From positions 434,001 through 498,000 of the forward strand of contig NZ_JACJOD010000013.1 in assembly GCF_014695385.1 (NCBI RefSeq): 64,000 nucleotides of DNA, in the 5' to 3' direction. This document shows, piece by piece, positions 43,916 to 52,428 of the stretch. Positions within the stretch are counted from its first letter, which is position 1, and each line of letters starts with the position of its first letter. The notes beneath the pieces were generated by a model. The model had not been told where the DNA came from. It made no database searches and saw only the letters and a program-made list of their open reading frames with translations. Position numbers and translations under genes: made by a program. This DNA comes from Trichocoleus sp. FACHB-46. GTDB lineage: Bacteria > Cyanobacteriota > Cyanobacteriia > FACHB-46.

Positions 43916-45025
43916 ATGGACGTAAAAGCCGCAGTTGCCTTTGAAGCTGGGAAGCCGTTGACTATTGAAACGGTGCAGCTAGAAAACCCCCAAGCAGGGG
44001 AAGTGCTAGTCGAAATCAAAGCGACAGGAATTTGTCACACTGATGCCTTTACGCTTTCTGGTGCTGACCCAGAAGGCTTGTTTCCGGCCATTTTGGGGCA
44101 CGAAGGTGCTGGTGTGGTGGTGGAAGTTGGCCCAGGAGTCACTTCGGTAAAACCTGGCGATCATGTGATTCCGCTCTACACTCCCGAATGCCGCAATTGC
44201 GAGTATTGCCTCAGCTTCAAAACTAACCTGTGCCAAGCCATTCGAGGCACGCAAGGCCGAGGTTTGATGCCCAATGGCACCAGTCGTTTCTCGATCGCTG
44301 GCAAAATGATCCATCACTACATGGGCACCTCCACCTTTGCCAACTACACGGTGCTGCCTGAAATTGCTGTGGCCAAAATTCGTGAAGATGCTCCCTTTGA
44401 CAAAGTTTGCTATATCGGCTGTGGTGTCACCACCGGGATTGGCGCTGTTCTCTATACCGCCAAAGTTGAGCCTGGTGCGAATGTAGTTGTGTTCGGCTTG
44501 GGCGGTATTGGCCTCAATGTAATCCAGGGTGCCCGGATGGTGGGAGCCAACATGATTGTGGGTGTAGACCTCAACCCCCAGAAACGTGTCTTAGCCGAAA
44601 AATTAGGCATGACCCATTTCGTCAACCCTAAAGAAGTGGAGGGCGATCTGGTAGCTCACTTGGTGGAACTAACTAAAGGTGGCGCTGATTACAGCTTTGA
44701 GTGTATTGGCAACGTCAACGTCATGCGTCAAGCCCTAGAGTGTTGCCATAAAGGTTGGGGTGTCAGCATCATCATTGGGGTGGCGGGAGCAGGCCAAGAA
44801 ATCAGCACTCGTCCATTTCAATTAGTGACTGGCCGCGTCTGGAAAGGCTCTGCGTTTGGGGGAGCGAGAGGCCGTACCGATGTGCCCAAGATTGTGGATT
44901 GGTACATGGACGGCAAAATCAACATTGATGATCTGATCACTAATGTGGTGCCAGTCGAGCAAATCAATGAAGCCTTCGACCTGATGCACAAAGGTGAGGC
45001 AATTCGGACTGTCGTGACGTTTTAG
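43916..45025 (+). CDS. frmA: S-(hydroxymethyl)glutathione dehydrogenase / class III alcohol dehydrogenase
   Basis: This enzyme oxidises the glutathione adduct of formaldehyde and reduces S-nitrosoglutathione. The 369-residue protein has the catalytic zinc site [11 protein letters not shown] with [12 protein letters not shown]. The structural zinc cluster is [15 protein letters not shown]. The NAD fold is [21 protein letters not shown] with [22 protein letters not shown]. The class III signatures [27 protein letters not shown] and GEAIRTVV close it. It follows a cupin gene and converges on the GTPase gene with only 4 bases between stops. Confidence 0.96.
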   Translation: MDVKAAVAFEAGKPLTIETVQLENPQAGEVLVEIKATGICHTDAFTLSGADPEGLFPAILGHEGAGVVVEVGPGVTSVKPGDHVIPLYTPECRNCEYCLSFKTNLCQAIRGTQGRGLMPNGTSRFSIAGKMIHHYMGTSTFANYTVLPEIAVAKIREDAPFDKVCYIGCGVTTGIGAVLYTAKVEPGANVVVFGLGGIGLNVIQGARMVGANMIVGVDLNPQKRVLAEKLGMTHFVNPKEVEGDLVAHLVELTKGGADYSFECIGNVNVMRQALECCHKGWGVSIIIGVAGAGQEISTRPFQLVTGRVWKGSAFGGARGRTDVPKIVDWYMDGKINIDDLITNVVPVEQINEAFDLMHKGEAIRTVVTF

Positions 45026-45029
45026 CGAT

Positions 45030-46568
45030 TTAAACTTGCTCTTCTGAAGAATTGGCCTTGGCTTGCGCTCGTTTGGTAGACAGATCCAGCTTGGCCCGCA
45101 ATTCATCTTTAATGCGACCCAAAATTGATTCTTCGTCCAGAGAAGCCAAAATCCGGGTCACGACTGCTTTTGGTCCTTCTGGTCCCCAGGTGGCTCCGTT
45201 GGCGAGGTAGGCTTTGGTGATGTGACCAATCCCATAAGTAGAAACGCCTGCTACACCCGCCTGAGTAATGGCAACAGAAAGATAGGGGGCGATCGCCAGT
45301 CCTCCGGTGGCTGGAACCGAAGCACCCAACAGCCCTTTCAGAGAACTCAATCCAAACGTCACCAGAAGCTCACTGGCACTGATTCCACCCATTGTCAGCG
45401 CAATTTTTTGCAACAAATTAATGGCGTTTTTTTGAGTCATAGAGATGCCGTAAAGCTTCGATAGCGTCAGAATCAACGCTACATCAATGGCCGCACTTCC
45501 CAACACATCGATGACCGTGATGGGGTTGAGGGCGATCGCCACCGCTTTGGTCATGACTCCATTCCAAATAATTTGGTTGGCACTGCGATCGCGAATTTCC
45601 ATCTTCCGCTGCACCAGTTGCTCATTGACATCATCGGCATAGAGCATAGTGTTGAGGGCCACCAGAGATTTGCCTTCTCGGTGCAGAATCTCCAAAATTT
45701 TGAGCTTTAACTCTCCAACTTCCGGAATGCCTCGGCTTAATTGGGCAGTCATTTTGCCATCTGGGTGACGTACAGCCTTAGCAATTAGGGGAGAAGCCGC
45801 TGCCATCACAATCTCTTCTGGAGAGAGCAATTCTTTAACTCGCTCATCCCGAATTTTTTGATAGATTGCCGTGCGATCGGCATCAGGATATTGGTCAATC
45901 TTGTTAAATACCAACAGAATCGGTTTGCTGGCTTCCCGCAATTCTGACAGCGCTTCGTACTCTACTTTGGTCATGTCACCCGCGACTAAAAACAGAATCA
46001 AATCTGCCTGTTTTGCCACTTGACGCGCCAAAGCTTCGCGCTTTTCACCATCCACTTCATCAATGCCGGGAGTATCAATCAGCTCAATCCGCGAGTCACC
46101 CACTCCTGGCAACGCTACCCGAATAATGTCGCGATCGCTTCCCGCCACCGCCTCTCTTCGCAGGCTCCAGTCCGCGCTCTGAATCACCTGCGTCACCCCA
46201 TGAATAGGGCCAACCTCAAAGAGGTCTTGACCGAGCAGTGCATTCAGTAAAGAAGACTTACCCCGCCCCACCATGCCAAACACAGCAATATGCACCACAG
46301 AACGGTCTAGCTTATCCAGCATGCGCTCTAGACCTTGAATTTCTGGCTCCAGTCCAGCGCGTTCTTGCGGTGTTAAATCTAGATGACCCACAATCTCGCG
46401 TAGGGCATCTTGGGCTTGCTTGTAATTGAGTTCTGCCTGAATGTCTTCAAAGCTAAAGATGGCATTTTCCAGTTCTGCGTCCAAGTTGGTCTGCTGCCAA
46501 TCCCCACTGGTTTGGTCAGCGGCAACTAAATTGGCATCAGGATCAAATTGAGGCCGAGAACTATCCAA
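45030..46568 (-). CDS. Era-like GTPase with C-terminal DUF697 membrane domain
   Basis: The 512-residue protein has a GTP-binding domain. G1 is VFGMVGRGKSSLLNALLG, G3 is IELIDTPGIDEVDG, and G4 is LVFNKIDQYPDADR. The C-terminal DUF697 part has hydrophobic segments (NGVMTKAVAIALNPITVIDVLGSAAIDVALILTLSKLYGI and ISASELLVTFGLSSLKGLLGASVPATGGLAIAPYLSVAI). These insert in or bind membranes. Homologues are widespread in cyanobacteria, with an unclear role in membrane remodelling or stress. The N-terminal 65 residues (FSFEDIQAELNYKQAQDAL) form helices. The gene is monocistronic. Confidence 0.85.
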   Translation of the reverse strand: MDSSRPQFDPDANLVAADQTSGDWQQTNLDAELENAIFSFEDIQAELNYKQAQDALREIVGHLDLTPQERAGLEPEIQGLERMLDKLDRSVVHIAVFGMVGRGKSSLLNALLGQDLFEVGPIHGVTQVIQSADWSLRREAVAGSDRDIIRVALPGVGDSRIELIDTPGIDEVDGEKREALARQVAKQADLILFLVAGDMTKVEYEALSELREASKPILLVFNKIDQYPDADRTAIYQKIRDERVKELLSPEEIVMAAASPLIAKAVRHPDGKMTAQLSRGIPEVGELKLKILEILHREGKSLVALNTMLYADDVNEQLVQRKMEIRDRSANQIIWNGVMTKAVAIALNPITVIDVLGSAAIDVALILTLSKLYGISMTQKNAINLLQKIALTMGGISASELLVTFGLSSLKGLLGASVPATGGLAIAPYLSVAITQAGVAGVSTYGIGHITKAYLANGATWGPEGPKAVVTRILASLDEESILGRIKDELRAKLDLSTKRAQAKANSSEEQV

Positions 46569-46831
46569 AGTGAACCTCCAGGGAAATCAGCGCTTTCTTT
46601 AAAGACAATAAACGCCTCATTTCATCGTAGCCAGTTCTGTTAAGTGTCGAGCAGGGCGAACAGATGCTTATCCGCTTCGATCAATCAGGATGTTGGCATC
46701 TTAAAGAGCAATCTGGTAACGAGCGGGCGATCGCGAACTTTTTGTGAAGATCCTGGGACTACCGCTAAACAGAGGCTAAGATACCTGAGAAATATGTAAA
46801 CTTGTGTTAAGTACAGCCCTACATCTTGACC

Positions 46832-47401
46832 ATGATCTCTCGTCGTACGTTGCTCGGTGCTCTCTTCGCTTACGTTCTCGCCATATTGGCGGTCTTTAAT
46901 CTAGTACCAGCAGCCCATGCGCTCGGTGGCAAGTTGCCAGAACTCAACCGACCCGCGCCAGAATTTACCTTGCCGACCAATACGGGAGATGGAGCAATTT
47001 CGCTCGTCGACTATCGAGGTAAGTGGGTAGTTGTCTACTTCTATCCCAAGGACTTTACCTCTGGTTGCACCTTGGAAGCTCGTCGCTTCCAGCAGGATCT
47101 ACCAAAGTACTCAGCCAAAAATACCGAAATTTTGGGGGTGAGCGCTGATTCCGTCGATTCTCACGCAGAGTTCTGTGACTCAGAAGGCTTAAAGTTTCCG
47201 CTCTTGGCGGATGCAGATGGCAGTGTGAGCAAAGCTTACGGCTCTTGGTTAGGCTTCCTCTCGGCACGGCATACCTTCATCATCGATCCTGAAGGAGTTT
47301 TGCGGGAGCGTTTCACAGGCGTTAACCCTGTTGTCCACAGCAGCGAAGTGCTCGCTCGCCTGAATGAACTGCAAGCCACGACGGTTTCATCCGTAACCTA
47401 A
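46832..47401 (+). CDS. Exported peroxiredoxin Q (BCP) variant lacking the usual resolving Cys
   Basis: From ATG 46832 the protein (189 residues) starts with a signal peptide, MISRRTLLGALFAYVLAILA, with a twin-arginine-like SRRTLLG and an AHA cleavage site. It is therefore likely lumenal or periplasmic. The PrxQ core is PAPEFTLPTNTGDGAISLVDYRGKWVVVYFYPKDFTSGCTLEARRFQQ. The peroxidatic residue is Cys79, but the canonical resolving cysteine five residues later is Arg84. The only other cysteine is Cys115 (in AEFCDSEG). FIIDPEGVLRERFTGV follows. A TTG 46826 start is possible but less likely. Confidence 0.9.
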   Translation: MISRRTLLGALFAYVLAILAVFNLVPAAHALGGKLPELNRPAPEFTLPTNTGDGAISLVDYRGKWVVVYFYPKDFTSGCTLEARRFQQDLPKYSAKNTEILGVSADSVDSHAEFCDSEGLKFPLLADADGSVSKAYGSWLGFLSARHTFIIDPEGVLRERFTGVNPVVHSSEVLARLNELQATTVSSVT

Positions 47402-47470
47402 ATCAGGCAGGGAGGTTAGCAGAGTGCCCTACCATAGAAAGCAGTCTTGTTTTATGCAGGAAGCTGCTCC

Positions 47471-47920
47471 ATGAGCTTGGAATCTCACCCTGCCTCCGCT
47501 TCTTCACCAAAATCCTGGGACTTTGCTGAGCCGCCAGAGTTTGCTGAGCCACCGCTACCGCAAACTATTGATCTGCTACCCCCCCTAGAACTAGCTCCTG
47601 CCCCACCCAGCTTAGAGATTGCCGCTGACTCACCCGCAGCGATCGCATCAGACCCCATTAACGCTGAACCAACGGCTCGTCCGTGGAGCTTACCAAGTGC
47701 AACAGAGCTACAACCTGCTCGTCTGCGGGTAGGACTATTTTTTGTCGGCTCTGGTGCCACATCCTTGGCGTTGCTTTGGCTCTACATTAAGTGGGTTTGC
47801 CCAGAGTTTGGCCCTGCTGAACAAATGACCTACTATTGGCAGCCTTACATCTGGTTTGTGGGCTTAGGAGTGGCAGGGCTATTTATGCTGGGTCGAGAGG
47901 TGATGCGAGGGAAGCCTTAA
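47471..47920 (+). CDS. Pro-rich N-terminus plus two membrane helices, unknown function
   Basis: The product (149 residues from ATG 47471, with AGGAAG upstream) has a long disordered, Pro/Ala/Ser-rich acidic N-terminal region (about 1-85). It ends with two hydrophobic segments: LFFVGSGATSLALLWLYIKWV and YIWFVGLGVAGLFMLGREVM. I see no known domain. Its position next to prxQ on the same strand may be a shared transcript (about 70 bases apart). Its stop is 4 bases before the convergent tyrA stop. Confidence 0.6.
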   Translation: MSLESHPASASSPKSWDFAEPPEFAEPPLPQTIDLLPPLELAPAPPSLEIAADSPAAIASDPINAEPTARPWSLPSATELQPARLRVGLFFVGSGATSLALLWLYIKWVCPEFGPAEQMTYYWQPYIWFVGLGVAGLFMLGREVMRGKP

Positions 47921-47924
47921 CTTC

Positions 47925-48764
47925 TCACTTCACAAAGCGCGATCGCCCTTGCTGAGTTTGCTTTAGTTGGTCTACCAAACCATCCCAGTTTTCTTGCTCC
48001 ACAGCCGCCACAATTTGATCGAGTTGGTCCCGGTAAGCAGCAAGCGATCGCAACAGAGCAGAGCGATTATAGCGTGCCATCATCAAACCCAGCTCTGGAT
48101 TTCCTCCCCCAACGCGGCTTGTATCCTTGAAGCCAGAGCTGGCTAAAGCTTCGGCAAGTTCTAGGGTGGTAGGGTCTGTCTCACTCATGCAAGCTGCGAT
48201 TAAGCTAGAGCTAACCATCACAGGTAAATGAGAGATCCAAGCCACAGCCCGATCATGATCCTCAGGCCGACAGTGGTAGAGGTGAGCACCCAGCGATCGC
48301 ACTAGCAGTTCCAGCGTTTCAATCGCCACGGGTGGGGTGCTGGCTGTCGGCGTTAGGACGTAGGGTTTTCCAGCAAACAAGTCAGATTGGGCTGCCTCAA
48401 TGCCATTCTCTGCGGTCCCTGCCATGGGATGCCCACCAACAAAGTTGGACCAGCGTGGAGTGATGCTATCCACCACGGAGGTTTTGACCGAGCCAACATC
48501 CGTTAGAATCGTGGTCGCAGCCAGGTGTGGGATCAGCTGGATGACGGTTGCTTCGATCGCAGAGAGAGGGGTACAAATAAAAACCACATCGGCAGCAGCC
48601 AAGAGCGTTAAGTTGACACTGGCATCATCGACGGCTCCCCTGGCGATGGCTCGCTGGCAAGTGTGCTCTTGACGACTCACCCCCAAAACCTGGTACCCAC
48701 GCGATCGCAAGTCTAGCCCCAACGAGCCCCCGATCAAGCCCAGTCCAACAATCCCAATATTCAT
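47925..48764 (-). CDS. tyrA: Prephenate/arogenate dehydrogenase TyrA
   Basis: TyrA makes tyrosine by oxidative decarboxylation. In cyanobacteria it typically uses arogenate with NADP. The 279-residue protein has the dinucleotide fold NIGIVGLGLIGGSLGLDLR and, after strand beta-2, GVSRQEHTC with Ser-Arg as NADP determinants. FICTPLS, TDVGSVK and the catalytic histidine in FVGGHPMAGTAENGI follow, with the helix SHLPVMVSSSLIAACM. ALASSGFKDTSRVGGGNPELG is in the C-terminal domain. It has no fused chorismate mutase. Confidence 0.93.
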   Translation of the reverse strand: MNIGIVGLGLIGGSLGLDLRSRGYQVLGVSRQEHTCQRAIARGAVDDASVNLTLLAAADVVFICTPLSAIEATVIQLIPHLAATTILTDVGSVKTSVVDSITPRWSNFVGGHPMAGTAENGIEAAQSDLFAGKPYVLTPTASTPPVAIETLELLVRSLGAHLYHCRPEDHDRAVAWISHLPVMVSSSLIAACMSETDPTTLELAEALASSGFKDTSRVGGGNPELGLMMARYNRSALLRSLAAYRDQLDQIVAAVEQENWDGLVDQLKQTQQGRSRFVK

Positions 48765-48884
48765 CTGCTATCCTGCCAATATTCAGTGCTTACTGACTCA
48801 ACCAGCTACTTAGGCTCACGTAGCTCAACCATGACTAGATGCCGCCTATCTCCATCATTTTTGGATCTCTAAAAGGAAATCTTG

Positions 48885-50474
48885 ATGAACGCAGAGGAAC
48901 TCCTAAAAAAATACGGAGCGGGGACTAGAGAATTTATAGCGGCTGACTTACGTGAGGCTAATCTCAGTGGCGTCAACCTGAGCAAAGCGAACTTGAGTCA
49001 AGCGAACTTGAGTGTATCAAATCTCAGTGGCGCGAATTTGAGTGAAGCCAACCTGAGCCGAACCAAACTGAATGTGGCTAGGCTCAGTGGCGCGAATTTG
49101 ACCAAGGCTGACTTGAGCGGCGCTAACCTCAATGTCGCCAATTTAATTCGGGCTGACTTAAGCGGGGCCAACTTAACGCAAGCAGCGCTGGTGCGGGCAG
49201 AGTTGGTGTTAGCAGACCTGAGTGGTGTGAACTTAAGTCGAGCAAACCTGAGTGAGGCGAATCTACGCGAAGCTAAATTGCGTCAGGCCACATTGCTCCG
49301 GGCCAACCTCAGCTCAGCTGATTTAAGAAGTGCTTCTCTCACAGGGGCTACTTTAGAGCAAGCGAACTTACAAGGTGCGGATCTGAGTAAGGCAGACCTG
49401 AGTGGTGCCAATTTAAGTGGAGCGGAGCTGCGGCAGGCTAACCTGAATCAGGCCAATCTCAGCGGTGCTGACCTCAGCGGTGCGAATCTACGCTGGGCCG
49501 ATCTCAGCGGCGCTAAATTGCATGGAGCCGACTTGAGCGGGGCGAAGCTCAGTGGCGCTGATCTGAGCCGAGCAGATCTGAGCAACACCAATTTGATGAA
49601 TACCAGCTTGGTCTACGCAGACCTGAGTCAAGTGAACTTAATTCGGGCTGATTGGATCGGCGCGGACTTAACGGGTGCGACTCTAACCGGAGCCAGAGTG
49701 CATGCAGTATCCCGTTTTGGCATTAAAACCGAAGGAATTACGTGTGAGTGGATTGACCTGAGCCCAACAGGTGATCAGAGCCAAATTCATCGCTTTGCCG
49801 CTGAAGAACACAAGAAATTTTTCAAATCGACTCCGCCTACGGTGCAGGTGGTCATCGACGCGCCACTCAGCTCAGCAGGGCACTTGGCCTTAGCTGCGGC
49901 CTATCACCAAATTGCCCAGCACTGCAAAACGTTAGGCTCTCCTCCCAGCATTGATGTCGGTCGGCGGCGCACTACGCTTACCTTTGGCCTCAACGGTGAT
50001 GAACAACTGTTTGCGATCGCCTATGTGGCAATTTTGCCGTTTCAAGATGCCAAGACAGTGCGACAGCAAATCCTGGGGCTGCTAAATATGGTGCGATCGC
50101 AAGGCACTCAAGAGTTGAGCGTCAAGGAACTAGAGCGGCTAGAGCAGCTCAGCGCCGCCTTGACCCAAATCAGCCAGCAAACCGAAAAGATTCGGATTTC
50201 GCCACCTTTACCCAGCCAAGAACCAACGCCTGCCGAAAAGCCAGCCTTAGAGAGAGAAACTAACTTTTTTGCTGCGCCTACCCAAACCATTCTGACTAAT
50301 TCCAGCGATCGCACCCTTACCGCCTACTACCACCCCATGTTTGGCAAACGCTTTATGAGTCCTTCTAGCTTCGCTAAAGCTGGGTTGCAGAGCGCCACTG
50401 CCAATAAGCCAACTCTACTGCCCGTAAGCGTTGTGATCGATTTTCTCCGGGGATTCTATTACCTGGATCGTTAG
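48885..50474 (+). CDS. Long pentapeptide-repeat protein with a C-terminal domain
   Basis: After a short leader (MNAEELLKKYGAGTREFIAA) the protein carries about 45 tandem pentapeptide repeats of A(D/N)LSx type (roughly 18-285). These should form a long right-handed beta-helix. A distinct C-terminal domain (about 290-530) follows. Its first half, VQVVIDAPLSSAGHLALAAAYHQIAQHC and VGRRRTTLTFGLNGDEQLFAIAYVAILPF, is predicted mixed alpha/beta. The last part is Pro-rich, with TQTILTNSSDRTLTAYYHPMFGKRF and LPVSVVIDFLRGFYYLD. The start is ATG 48885 with AAAAGGA upstream. The partner and function are unknown. Confidence 0.85.
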   Translation: MNAEELLKKYGAGTREFIAADLREANLSGVNLSKANLSQANLSVSNLSGANLSEANLSRTKLNVARLSGANLTKADLSGANLNVANLIRADLSGANLTQAALVRAELVLADLSGVNLSRANLSEANLREAKLRQATLLRANLSSADLRSASLTGATLEQANLQGADLSKADLSGANLSGAELRQANLNQANLSGADLSGANLRWADLSGAKLHGADLSGAKLSGADLSRADLSNTNLMNTSLVYADLSQVNLIRADWIGADLTGATLTGARVHAVSRFGIKTEGITCEWIDLSPTGDQSQIHRFAAEEHKKFFKSTPPTVQVVIDAPLSSAGHLALAAAYHQIAQHCKTLGSPPSIDVGRRRTTLTFGLNGDEQLFAIAYVAILPFQDAKTVRQQILGLLNMVRSQGTQELSVKELERLEQLSAALTQISQQTEKIRISPPLPSQEPTPAEKPALERETNFFAAPTQTILTNSSDRTLTAYYHPMFGKRFMSPSSFAKAGLQSATANKPTLLPVSVVIDFLRGFYYLDR

Positions 50475-50675
50475 CTGCCTGCTAGAGATGGATCTCTGAA
50501 TGTGGGTCTGTAGGGACGGATTTCTGGGGTAGAGCTTTGGGGCCAAACCTTGCTAGAAAATAGGAATGATGCCCACGTTTACCCTAAGGTAGAGAGTCTG
50601 AAAACTGATGACTACTAAAGTAAGCGATAGGCAGGCTGTAACCTGTACTAGTTGTCTTTAGCAGCGAGGTCAACC

Positions 50676-51275
50676 ATGAGTTCTTGGCGCGATCGCTTTA
50701 GCCAAATGAGTGGGCGCACTCGATTTGTTGTTTGTCGGCTCATGCTGCATTTAGCAGGGCAAGAAGTTGCTCCGGTTCTAGGTGTGCTCAATCGAGCCGC
50801 TCGGCAGGCAATGGACTCGGATGGTGATTTGCAAGTCCTGGGAGAAGGGTTGGTCGAAGTTTGCCAAACTTTGTTGCAAAACGACCTCTACTGGCAAACT
50901 GCCGCTAACGAAGGGGATGTGTTTTGGAATGAAGGAGAAGCGGGAGACTTTGTCACCGACTTGTTCACAGATTCAGCCCAGCGCTACCTCAGCGAGCCAG
51001 ATCTAAGCCAATCTCCAGAAGTGGAGCCATTAACCTTACCTGTGACGCGCAACTTGGTGGTGATGATCACGGTCGCTTTTACAGGGGAAGTCCCTGAATT
51101 GGAAACCGATCTCGCTAGTATGGAAGCAATGACAGCAGCCTTAAAAGCGCTGATTAATCTACATTACCAGGGCAATCTGCGAGCCATCCAGGTGCATTTC
51201 TCACCCGCTCAACTTGGTGACGAACTAACCTCAGATCAACTATTACTCAACTTCGCAGAGTTAGTCCCCCTCTAG
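50676..51275 (+). CDS. DUF1517-like cyanobacterial protein
   Basis: From ATG 50676 (MSSWRDRFSQMSGRTRFVVCRL) the protein has 199 residues. Recognisable segments are MLHLAGQEVAPVLGVLNRAARQAMDSDGD, EGLVEVCQTLLQ, WQTAANEGDVFWNEGEAGDFVTDLFTDSAQRYLSEP and LVVMITVAFTGEVPELE. They agree with my memory of the DUF1517 family in cyanobacteria and chloroplasts. The function is not established; it looks soluble. A TTG start at 50652 would add eight residues and is less likely. Confidence 0.75.
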   Translation: MSSWRDRFSQMSGRTRFVVCRLMLHLAGQEVAPVLGVLNRAARQAMDSDGDLQVLGEGLVEVCQTLLQNDLYWQTAANEGDVFWNEGEAGDFVTDLFTDSAQRYLSEPDLSQSPEVEPLTLPVTRNLVVMITVAFTGEVPELETDLASMEAMTAALKALINLHYQGNLRAIQVHFSPAQLGDELTSDQLLLNFAELVPL

Positions 51276-51404
51276 GGACCATGAGTAATGACTGCCAGTT
51301 GCAAGAGATGGCTTCACCCGCTAAATCCATCCCATGCCATTTAGCCACGATGCTGGATGGTTCATAAAATCAATCTTGAAATGAATACAGTAATTCACCC
51401 ACCT

Positions 51405-52262
51405 ATGTTTCGTCGATTTGTAATTCTAGTTACGGCTGTGGCGTTGTGTTGGACCACACTAGCTTGTGGTGAAACTCCATCAGTTCAGTCTCCACCTCCT
51501 AGCGTGAGTGCTTCGACCGCGCCTACTCGCATACCCAGTGGTCAGTATCCTGTACAGCAGGCAACCTATAACGACGCTAACGGCGAATATAGCTTGGTCT
51601 TGCTCAATACACAGCCCGGAGTGCCTGCCGTTTTTCGGACCCCCGATTTGCAGATGGCTCGCCTCACCGAGGCTGAAGTTTCCTCTAAACAGCAAAACTA
51701 TCTAAAAGTCGATGGGGGCAAAGCGTCCCTCCATGTGGCAGAAGATTTCAAAATTGAGTACGTTCACAACGTGGTCGAGAATCAAACCGATCCGCAGACT
51801 GGCAGACAAGAAACAGTGGTTGTGCGTCAGCAATCGAGCTTCTGGACGCCTTTTGCGGGAGCTTTGGCAGGACAGGTCGTTGGCAATCTCTTGTTCACCC
51901 CACGTTACTATGTGCCACCTGTCTACCAACCAGGCGGTTTAAGGGGATTCGGTGGATATGGTGATACTTACGGCCAAGCTGTGAATAGCTACCAATCGCG
52001 TTATCAAACGCCACCTCCCGCTGTGCGCAACCGTCAAACTTTGCGAACTACGGGCCGTTTGAGAACTCCTACTTCTGGTCAACCCAGTACGGTACGGCGG
52101 CCTTCTACCTCGGGCAATCGCTCTACTGGTTCTGGATATGGTTCCAGTACTCTCCGCCAATCTGGGCGATCGCAGCCTAGAGTCAACCGGGGTTCTGGTG
52201 GTTTTGGCAGCAGTCGCTCTACTGGAGTACGGCGATCGCGCTCAGGTAGCCGACGGCGCTAA
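51405..52262 (+). CDS. Lipoprotein with basic Ser/Gly-rich C-terminus, unknown function
   Basis: From the ATG at 51405 the protein starts MFRRFVILVTAVALCWTTLACGETP, a signal peptide with lipobox TLAC. A Pro/Ser linker and a compact segment follow (YNDANGEYSLVLLNTQPGVPAVFRT, then HVAEDFKIEYVHNVVENQTDPQTGRQETVVVRQQSSFW). A hydrophobic patch then reads WTPFAGALAGQVVGNLLFTPRYY. The C-terminal third is low complexity (Arg/Ser/Thr/Gly, ending RRSRSGSRRR). Upstream in-frame ATGs at 51357 and 51381 are possible starts. I do not recognise the family. A strong terminator follows. Confidence 0.65.
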   Translation: MFRRFVILVTAVALCWTTLACGETPSVQSPPPSVSASTAPTRIPSGQYPVQQATYNDANGEYSLVLLNTQPGVPAVFRTPDLQMARLTEAEVSSKQQNYLKVDGGKASLHVAEDFKIEYVHNVVENQTDPQTGRQETVVVRQQSSFWTPFAGALAGQVVGNLLFTPRYYVPPVYQPGGLRGFGGYGDTYGQAVNSYQSRYQTPPPAVRNRQTLRTTGRLRTPTSGQPSTVRRPSTSGNRSTGSGYGSSTLRQSGRSQPRVNRGSGGFGSSRSTGVRRSRSGSRRR

Positions 52263-52338
52263 TCCGGGTTCAAACAAACCTGCCGAAAAGCCCCTGTCTT
52301 GGCTAACAGTTGTCATAATTGATCAAGCATCATGTTGC

Positions 52339-52378
52339 AAAAATCCCTGCGGTAACTTTAGAACCAGCAGGGATTTTT
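52339..52378 (+). terminator. Strong Rho-independent terminator
   Basis: AAAAATCCCTGC (52339-52350) and GCAGGGATTTTT (52367-52378) form a perfect 12-bp stem with a 16-base loop; the 3' arm ends in TTTTT. It ends the lipoprotein transcript about 75 bases after its stop. Confidence 0.9.
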
Positions 52379-52428
52379 AGCGCCTATGTCAGAATAAAGG
52401 TCACGCGGTAATCAAACGCTCCTGGCTT

